A DNA stretch of 28,500 bases from Neocallimastix lanati (nom. inval.) (taxonomy: Eukaryota; Neocallimastigomycota; Neocallimastigomycetes; Neocallimastigales; Neocallimastigaceae), in NCBI GenBank assembly GCA_016946835.1, contig JACVTC010000006.1:822501-851000 (forward strand), in the 5' to 3' direction. A program made the translations under genes and the position numbers. The notes under the pieces are model-generated. The model worked only from the letters and a program-made list of their open reading frames with translations, was not told where the DNA came from and did not search any database. Positions within the stretch are counted from its first letter, which is position 1. Each line of letters starts with the position of its first letter. Positions 22,301 to 28,500 of this stretch are shown piece by piece.

Positions 22301-22935
22301 AAAATAAAAATAATAATAATAAAATTATATTATACAAATATTGATTGAAAGTATTTACTGGTGAATTTGCTGGCCAGAAGAGATTATGACCACGATACTT
22401 AGCTCCAAATTTTTTAGCGTAGGACAATGACTGATCACATTGATAGAAATTTTGGGTTTTAGAAGCTTGAATGGTATAGAATTTACATTCATTTCCTCCA
22501 ACTATTATTTTTTTTTTTTTTAGTGTTTTATTATTATTATTATTATTGTTATTATTATTATATTTATTATATTTTTATATATTTATTATATTTTTATATA
22601 TAAAATAAATATTTTTTTAATTGAATTTTTTTAATAATATTTTATTTATTATATTTTATTTCTCTTCTTTTTTTTTTTTTTTAAAAAAAAAATAAAATTA
22701 TTACTCTTTTTATTACTTTACCATGTAAATTAAAAGAAGAAACAATATCCTTATATTTTGGATTAGAGGAATAAGCAATCGATGTTGCTACACCAAAATA
22801 AAAATCTGGACGAACTTGTTGAATTACATCTGACATCTTCACCCAATATGGATCTCGCTTTTTAATAACCCCAGCTCCAGCTAGTGTCATTAATGCTAAC
22901 AATTCAATAGTTTTAATCATCGGTTTCATTTTCAT
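19396..22935 (-). CDS. Secreted GH10 endo-xylanase with three repeat modules and three fungal dockerins (3 exons)
   Basis: Exons on the minus strand: 22935-22722, 22501-22359 and 22179-19396 (214+143+2784 nt, in frame, 1046 aa). Both introns are GT-AG. It probably hydrolyses xylan internally and sits in the extracellular cellulosome. Residues 1-25 look like a secretion signal (IELLALMTLAGAG, then KKR). The GH10 barrel spans about residues 30-356. It contains FGVATS, GGNECKF, YRGHNLFW, YWDVINES with acid/base E161, LIYNDYY, GLQMH, HVTEIDV with nucleophile E281, and WGAYDTESW. Next come a Ser/Thr/Pro linker, three modules with W-S-N-W-S-W (about 384-519, 533-669 and 683-819), a Thr-rich linker, and three Cys-rich CBM10/dockerin modules (about 925-961, 969-1004, 1011-1045). 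A search that ignores introns would start at 22047 and lose E161. An alternative start at 22929 would remove two residues. Conserved GH10 His and Glu positions are changed (see findings). Confidence 0.92.
19840..19920 (-). repeat. (ACCACT)-type coding microsatellite in the Thr-rich linker
   Basis: The plus strand shows GGTAGTGGTAGTGGTAGTGG repeats. In the coding direction these give a poly-Thr linker between the third W-S-N-W-S-W module and the dockerins. It is expected to be O-glycosylated and flexible. It creates long spurious open frames on other frames and on the plus strand. Confidence 0.9.
20081..20963 (-). repeat. Two near-identical 450-bp tandem copies inside the xylanase gene
   Basis: Bases 20081-20513 and 20531-20963 are almost identical (about a dozen differences by eye), with a period of exactly 450 bases (150 codons). 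They encode modules 3 and 2. Module 1 (about 20964-21400) is related at protein level but clearly diverged in DNA. Confidence 0.92.
22180..22358 (-). other. Intron 2 of the xylanase gene
   Basis: 179 bases, GTAAAT at the donor and AATGAATAG at the acceptor. Contains an AAAAT pentanucleotide tract (about 22204-22260 on plus). Removing it joins A-N-S-P to N-W-F-K in frame and restores the catalytic region. Confidence 0.88.
22502..22721 (-). other. Intron 1 of the xylanase gene
   Basis: 220 bases, donor GTAAAG, acceptor AATAATAG. It is very AT-rich, with A/T runs. The split codon G|TT gives Val and joins F-N-L-H to V-G-G-N-E-C-K in the GH10 motif following beta-strand 2. Confidence 0.87.
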
Positions 22936-23217
22936 TTTTTTTTTTCCTTTTTTTTTTTTTTTTTTTTAATTTTATTTTATTTTTAATTTTTATTTTTTTT
23001 TTTATTTTAAATTATTTTTTTTTTGTTTTTTTAATTTTTTAATCTTTAATTGTGATGATTTTATATAAAATTTTTATAAAAATTATATATAAAATTAAAA
23101 ATATGATATATTTTTTGAAAAAAAATTTTTTTTTTTTTAAAGAAAATTATTTTTATAAATTCTTTATATATTCATATTTTTATTTATTATTTACACATAT
23201 TTTGTTTTTATTGAATA
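22936..23217 (-). promoter_or_regulatory. Presumed 5' untranslated region and promoter of the xylanase gene
   Basis: Located directly upstream of the xylanase ATG and made almost only of T-rich (A-rich on the coding strand) tracts. No TATA element or activator site can be named with confidence. The role is inferred from position only. Confidence 0.35.
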
Positions 23218-23385
<168 letters not shown>

Positions 23386-23686
23386 AAAAATGATTTAATT
23401 CGTAATTAATTTTTTATCATTATATATATATATATACAATAATGATTTAATTCAGAAAAGATTAACCAATAACTTCTATTTTTACTTTTTTTAATGAAAT
23501 TTGATATTTAATTTTTTTTTTTTTTTTTTTTAATTTTTTTAATGAAACTTAAATTTATTGGAATAATCAATATTTTTTTTTTCTTTTTATTATTATTTAT
23601 TTAATATATTATGGAATAAATAATTAATAAATTTATTGGCATGATAAAAAAAAATTTTTTTTTTCATTTATTATTTATTTAATATA

Positions 23687-23821
23687 TTATGGAATAATTA
23701 ATTAATTAATAATATTTTAGATCAACAATAATTATGGAATAATTAATTAATTAATAACATTTTAGATCAACAATAATTATGGAATAATTAATTAATTAAT
23801 AACATTTTAGATCAATAATAT
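23687..23821. repeat. Three tandem copies of a 45-bp repeat
   Basis: The GGAATAATTAATTAATTAAT core is seen at 23691, 23736 and 23781, each followed by TTTTAGATCAA(C/T)AATAATT. Nearly identical units of period 45. A related TATTATGGAATAA word occurs once more upstream near 23610. Confidence 0.92.
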
Positions 23822-24630
23822 TCATATAAAAATATAAAAACAGTAAAAAGAAAAAAAAAATTAAAAATTAAAAAATAATATAAAATAAAAAAAGAAATAA
23901 GAAAAAAAAATAATATGTTTATTAATTTTTTTCTTTTTACCTTCAAAAATATATTAAACATACATTTTATAATAAATTCTTTAATCATTATTATATTAAC
24001 CAATGATTTAAATGTTAATTTAAATCATAAAAATTAACTTTAATTATATTATTTTGTTATAATTCTTACACTTCCTTCTCAAAAATAAAATAATTAAAAA
24101 ATTTAAAGGGTGTTATCATTAACTGTAATTATAGTAGCTTTTCTTCAAAAACTGTTATGGTCTTTTTTTATTTTATTATCAAATGAGTCATTAAGCTTCA
24201 TAATCCTTTGGAATACCAACTATTTAATGATCAAAATGTATAAAAAAAATGATCCAAAATGTATAAAAATTTTATTTGTAATCTCATTTAATATAAAATA
24301 AATTTTATATAACTATTTAATTTCAATAATTATATAATAATAATAACACTTTTAAATTAAAAAACCTAAACAAAAAAAATTATATTTTAAATTAAATTTA
24401 AAAGTTTACTTTTTTCTCTTTAATAAAAATTAAAAAATAGCACAATTTCATTATAAAAAAAAAAAAAAGAAACATCTAAATAAATAAATAAAAAAAAAGA
24501 ACTTTAGAAATTTAAATATATTTGGAATATAATACATATATAAATAGAAGTAATATTATTAAAAAAAATGAACCAATACTAAAATGTATAAATAATAATA
24601 ATAAATTATTTTATATTTCTTTGAATTTTT
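23822..24630. other. AT-rich stretch without recognisable gene
   Basis: A short plus-strand open frame at 24110-24301 and a minus-strand one at 24003-23812 show only A/T-driven composition and no motif; neither is supported as a gene. Confidence 0.5.
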
Positions 24631-24631
24631 T

Positions 24632-24845
24632 TTTCATTATTCTATTTTTATATTTTTTTACTTAATATATTATATTTATAAATTACATATAATTCCACTT
24701 ACTTTCTATAAATATTTTATTAAATAAATATTTTTGTTTTTTCATTATTCTATTTTTTATAATTTTTTTACTTAATATATTATATTTATAAATTACATAT
24801 AATTCCACTTACTTTAACAAAAATATTTATTTAATATAATATTTA
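24632..24845. repeat. Direct duplication of about 107 bp
   Basis: TTTTCATTATTCTATTTTT begins both copies (about 24632 and 24739). Both continue through CTTAATATATTATATTTATA and ACATATAATTCCACTTACTT. The copies then diverge where the second enters the palindrome. Confidence 0.88.
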
Positions 24846-24880
24846 TATAAATATTATATTAAATAAATATTTTTGTTAAA
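24813..24880. repeat. Perfect 68-bp palindrome
   Basis: Bases 24813-24846 are the exact reverse complement of 24847-24880, with no loop. The arms start TTTAACAAAAATATTTATTT. The terminal ACAAAAATATTTATTTAAT part also occurs, inverted, at the end of the first direct copy near 24720-24738. Confidence 0.95.
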
Positions 24881-25429
24881 TAAAACCTTTAGAATCTTTA
24901 TTTATATATATTCTTAATATATTTTTATAATCTAATCACTGTCTCCATTTAATTATTTCATTAATTAGTAGATCTAAAATGGTTTATATAAACGGTTTTT
25001 TACATTTTATTTTTATTATTCTTATTTTGTAAAATGATTAATTAAATTTTCTTATTATGTACATAATTATATTACCTATTTTAGTTATCTAACTAATATT
25101 TTTTAAATAATTTAAAAAGATTTTTATTATTGAATATAACATTGCATATAATAAATTAAAAATATATTAAAAATTTTATACCAAAAAATTTAAATTAAAA
25201 TTTTAATTTAAATTTTTTTTTTTTTTTTTTTTTTATTACTTTTTAATAATTCTCTAGTTACATGTATAAAGTTACAATATATTGTTATAAGTACAGGTTC
25301 AAATATTTTATTGTAATTGGAAATAAAAATATTAGAAAAAATGTTTATTAAATAATATAATTAACTTTAGATAAGTTAAAATAACATAATTAAATGAGCG
25401 TGTAAATAAATAATGTATATATGGTGAGT
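24881..25429. other. AT-rich intergenic stretch
   Basis: No recognisable gene. A T23 run lies at about 25212-25234. Confidence 0.5.
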
Positions 25430-26450
25430 AGTAAAGAATTGAATTAAAGATAAAGGAAACTTGAATAGGAATTTTGAAGTAGAAAGGTACATTTATATTG
25501 ATTAAAATCCAAAGAAAAAGTTAACCGTATAATTTATTTTATAGTTCATGTTAGTAATAATATGCTCTAAATTCAATGATTTATTGAAAGGTATTCTATG
25601 ATAAATAAGGTGATTAATGTTTAGTAGAAAGTTTATACCAAGCTTAATTGTAGGATTTTTATGATGTCTTAAAGGTATAAAGTTCTTTGGTTTAGCAACA
25701 AGTATAGCTCATTTATTAATTCCAAGGATCATTTTATTTTTGATATCCCAATCATGAGCTTTATTTAAAAGGCGTTTAAAAGAGGATTTTTGCAAGGAAT
25801 AACAAAAACAATATCATCAGCAAATAAGAGATCACAACACTTTTTTTTTTCAGTAATCACATCATACTTCTCGCATATATTAAATATATTATTGATAAAT
25901 ATATTAAATAAAATAGGTAATAAGGGGTACTCTTGAAGAATATACCACGATGTATTGGAATTTTCTTTGAAAATTTACCATTAAAATTTGCACCAACTTT
26001 TTAAGTAAGGTATAGATTAATTATGAAATGAAAGTATTTACCACGGATACAAATGTTATTAAAATTTGTAAGTGTATTATAAATAGGAACAGAGTCATAA
26101 GCTTTTTTAAGATTGATTAATAAATACAAGAAATGTAAATTGATTATTAAATTTTCTTCTTTGGCAAATTTCAAAAAAGGAGACAAATATATTAATACAT
26201 TCTTCTTTATTTCTCAAAACCAAACTGTTCTGATCTAGTAATTTCACGAGTAAATGCATAGTCGAAAATTCTTTTAGTTACAATTTTTTGACAGAATCTT
26301 TAATCCTACTATGATGAGTAAGATAATAAGTTAATTATTATAATATGAAAGATCACCTGTAGATCTTGCTTGAATTTCATCGCTTACTTCATTGGCAGTA
26401 ACAAGAAGTTTCTTTACCATTGAATTAGAGTCCATATTATTATTTTGTTC
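25430..26450 (-). pseudogene. LINE reverse transcriptase remnant
   Basis: Minus-strand pieces in non-LTR RT order. EIQARSTGDLSYYNN (about 26375-26331) is followed, with frameshifts, by FDYAFTREITRSEQFGFRNK (about 26265-26205). Then comes motif A region LLINLKKAYDSVPIYN (about 26125-26075), then IPIHRG (about 25960-25940). Next is the motif C region LLFADDIVFVIP (about 25835-25795), with the F-A-D-D catalytic pair. The thumb-like AHDWDIKNKMILGINK (about 25760-25710) is followed by KLGINFLLN and IPFNKS (about 25645-25575). Motif A has Asn where the first catalytic Asp is expected. Stops and frameshifts are frequent. Part of the same family as the fragments at 4640-5310 and 15300-15625. Non-functional. 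Confidence 0.82.
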
Positions 26451-26949
26451 AAATTTATCTAGTAAACATGTGAATTTATTATGAGAAAAAAATGTTTCAT
26501 TAAAAAAAATAACAAAAAAAAAATTAAATATCAAATTTCATTAAATTAATAAATTAAAATATCAAATATAATAATAATATTTTTATATTTCTAATTAATT
26601 TTATAAATCTCAATAAAATTTTATATATATATATTATATATCAAATTGCACTTAAAATAAAAATAAAATATAATAAACATTTTTAAATTTTTAATTTTTA
26701 TTTATTTATTAAATTTCAAAATAAAATTTTATTTTAATTTCTTTTGTTTTATTTTTTTTTTTTTTTATTTTTAATTTTTTATTTATGTATTTTTTTTTTA
26801 CATATTCTTTTATTATTTTTATTTTTATTTATTTTTATTATTTATCTTTTAAATAAAAATTTATTACTAATTTAATCAATTTTATTTTTATTATTATTTT
26901 TTATTTTAAAGAATTTAGTTCTATTTTTTTTTATTTAATTCATTTTTAT

Positions 26950-27007
<58 letters not shown>

Positions 27008-27424
27008 TTTTTTATTTCTATTTTACTTTATTTTATTTTATTTAATTTTTTTTCATTTTATTTTATTTTTTTAACTATTTTAATTTATTTTATTTTATTT
27101 TATTTTACTTTATTTTTTTAACTATTTTATTTTACTTTATTTCATTTTATCTTATATCTTATTTTGTTTTATATTTTTATTGTTGATAATATTTTTTGTT
27201 TTTTATTTTTATTTTATTTCTTTTTTTGAATATTTTTATTTTTATATTTTCTAATATTAATTTAATTAATTTCTCTCATTTGGAATTTATAGCTTCTTTT
27301 TTGTAATTTGATATTTTTATTTTATATTTATTTTATATTCATTTTTGGAATTTAATTTTATTACTTAGGATTAAGTTTAAAAAATGATTTTTAATATTTT
27401 TTTCTAAAATTAATATTTTTATTA
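26451..27424. other. AT-rich stretch with T55 and TTTTA repeats
   Basis: Holds T55 (26951-27005), TTTTA/TTTTATTTTA repeats (27010-27180) and TATATA words. No gene recognised. Confidence 0.6.
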
Positions 27425-27680
27425 TTCATAACATAAATATATGTTATTTATATTATTTGTTATTTTCATTATTTTAATCATTCATAACATAAATATATGT
27501 TATTTATATTATTTGTTATTTTCATTATTTTAATCATTCATAACATAAATATATGTTATTTATATTATTTGTTATTTTCATTATTTTAATCATTCATAAC
27601 ATAAATATATGTTATTTATATTAATTGTTATTTTCATTAAATTAATCATTTATAACATAAATATATGCTATTTATATTAT
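27425..27680. repeat. 56-bp minisatellite with internal hairpin at the 3' end of the last gene
   Basis: Four full copies start at 27425, 27481, 27537 and 27593, with a partial fifth at 27649. Period is exactly 56. The first three are essentially identical and the last two more diverged. Each contains ATAACATA-AATA-TATGTTAT, an 8-bp-arm hairpin with a 4-base loop. The array ends against the TAA stop codon (27681-27683) of the minus-strand gene, so it would be the start of its 3' untranslated region. Confidence 0.95.
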
Positions 27681-28500
27681 TTATTGATTATCGGTGAGGA
27701 TATATTTAGCCCATTGCATATTATTTTTATTACTGCACTTATCGACACGAGGAGTCATAGAATAATAAAGACATAAAAGATTACCATTGTTATCCTTTAA
27801 ATGATCTCCATTCTTTTTGTAAACATCAATAGAATTAGTGAAAGATTCTCCATACATGAATTTATGTTGAGCTTTGGAGCATTCAACAACACTAAGGTAA
27901 TTATAGCCTTGATCACTTAAGTAAGTACCTAAATCTAAACAGTAATTTGATGGTTTTCCATTATTACCATAAGTAGCATTGGATAAATATAAGAGGGAAG
28001 GTGAACTTTCACTGTAAATATGCCAAGTACGATATTTAGCACTAGTTGTATCATTCTCTTCCTTAATATTAAAGTTTTTATATTCTTTTAATTCTTGAAC
28101 CCCTAAATATTGATTGCTATTAGCATTAGGTAACATTCCCTTATATTTGATAGTAGTAAACTCAAGAGAAAGATTACTTTTCTTCCAACTCATGTTTTTC
28201 TTACTACCTGAAATACTACATTTATCAACTCTTGGGGTCATTGAATAGTAGAGACATAAGTTATTCTTGTTACTATCAACGAGATGATTACCATTCAAAT
28301 CATAAACATCAATTGAATTAGAATAAGATTTTCCATACATAAACTTATGTTTAGCTATGGAACACTTTACAATACTAAGGAAATTATATCCATTACTGTT
28401 AGTATAAGTACCTAAATCTAAACAATATTCAGAAGGTTCTCCAATATTACCAAAACTACCATTAGATAAATATAAAAGAGAAGGCTTGGATTCAGAATCT
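27681..28500 (-). CDS. Repeat-built Cys-containing protein, possibly lectin-like; partial, 5' end beyond the window
   Basis: The reading frame is open from the stop at 27681 to the right edge (codon start at 28499), giving at least 272 residues. The Met at 28340 is internal and not the start. The visible part is built of repeats of period 161 residues. Each contains LLYLSN, YCLDLGTY, LS(I/V)V(K/E)CS-A-HKFMYG, NSIDVY, LCLYYSMTPRVDKCS and a closing N-M-(S/Q)-W. Four conserved Cys per unit suggest disulphides and secretion. The C-L-D then V-x-C then K-F pattern, and L-C-L then D-K-C then Q-W, recalls ricin-type beta-trefoil repeats (CL..V...C...QW). That makes a carbohydrate-binding role possible, but this is inference at low confidence. 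No signal peptide, linker or dockerin is visible in this part. Function not assigned. Confidence 0.8.
   Translation of the reverse strand, partial: DSESKPSLLYLSNGSFGNIGEPSEYCLDLGTYTNSNGYNFLSIVKCSIAKHKFMYGKSYSNSIDVYDLNGNHLVDSNKNNLCLYYSMTPRVDKCSISGSKKNMSWKKSNLSLEFTTIKYKGMLPNANSNQYLGVQELKEYKNFNIKEENDTTSAKYRTWHIYSESSPSLLYLSNATYGNNGKPSNYCLDLGTYLSDQGYNYLSVVECSKAQHKFMYGESFTNSIDVYKKNGDHLKDNNGNLLCLYYSMTPRVDKCSNKNNMQWAKYILTDNQ

Noticed and set aside
22104-22427. Separate 107-residue minus-strand protein
   Set aside because: It is exon 2 of the xylanase read through intron 2; splicing gives the GH10 motif instead.
24110-24301. 63-residue plus-strand ORF
   Set aside because: No motif, A/T-driven composition, and no homologous reading elsewhere in the window.

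Overview
This is an extremely AT-rich (clearly above 80% A+T by eye) eukaryotic window, full of homopolymer A/T runs and microsatellites. It most likely comes from an anaerobic gut fungus (Neocallimastigomycota). The strongest evidence is a three-exon secreted GH10 xylanase ending in three tandem fungal dockerin (CBM10-type) modules, the docking domains of anaerobic-fungal cellulosomes. Short AT-rich GT-AG introns, Asn-rich proteins and A/T-ending codons fit this assignment. No bacterial, viral or CRISPR feature was seen, and no tRNA or rRNA gene was recognised by eye.

Only three apparently intact genes are visible, all on the minus strand: an Asn-rich C2H2 zinc-finger regulator (7575-9350); the dockerin-bearing GH10 xylanase (22935-19396, with exon structure reconstructed here); and the 3' part of a repeat-built Cys-containing protein, possibly lectin-like, that runs off the right edge (27681-28500). 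The xylanase would work outside the cell in the plant-wall-degrading complex. The zinc-finger protein would act in the nucleus. Nothing in the sequence links the two.

The rest is a graveyard of mobile elements and expanded repeats. From left to right: a Ty3/gypsy-like Gag remnant (1-1438, minus); a MULE-type transposase remnant (about 2600-3245, minus); a hairpin element (3458-3600); a decayed, inverted partial copy of the zinc-finger gene (about 3925-4445, plus); a LINE fragment (4640-5310, minus); a second foldback element (5603-5937); the zinc-finger gene; two mirror-image minisatellite arrays (10128-10676 and 11518-12390); a long AAAAT pentanucleotide block; unassigned coding-like islands; a LINE fragment on plus (15300-15625); a Ty1/copia Gag-Pol remnant (about 15990-17090, minus); the xylanase, with a 42-copy TTTA tract upstream; 45-bp tandem repeats; a perfect 68-bp palindrome; a third LINE fragment carrying a recognisable reverse transcriptase (25430-26450, minus); a T55 tract; and a 56-bp minisatellite with an internal hairpin that stops exactly at the 3' end of the last gene.

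Main new observations: the zinc-finger pseudogene copy, whose start codon is ATG to TTG; the three-fold module with a W-S-N-W-S-W motif in the xylanase, two copies of which are nearly identical at the DNA level; changes at conserved GH10 substrate-binding positions; the inverted minisatellite arrays sharing a 99-bp identical segment; and the perfect palindrome. All family calls come from motif recognition by eye, with no database search.
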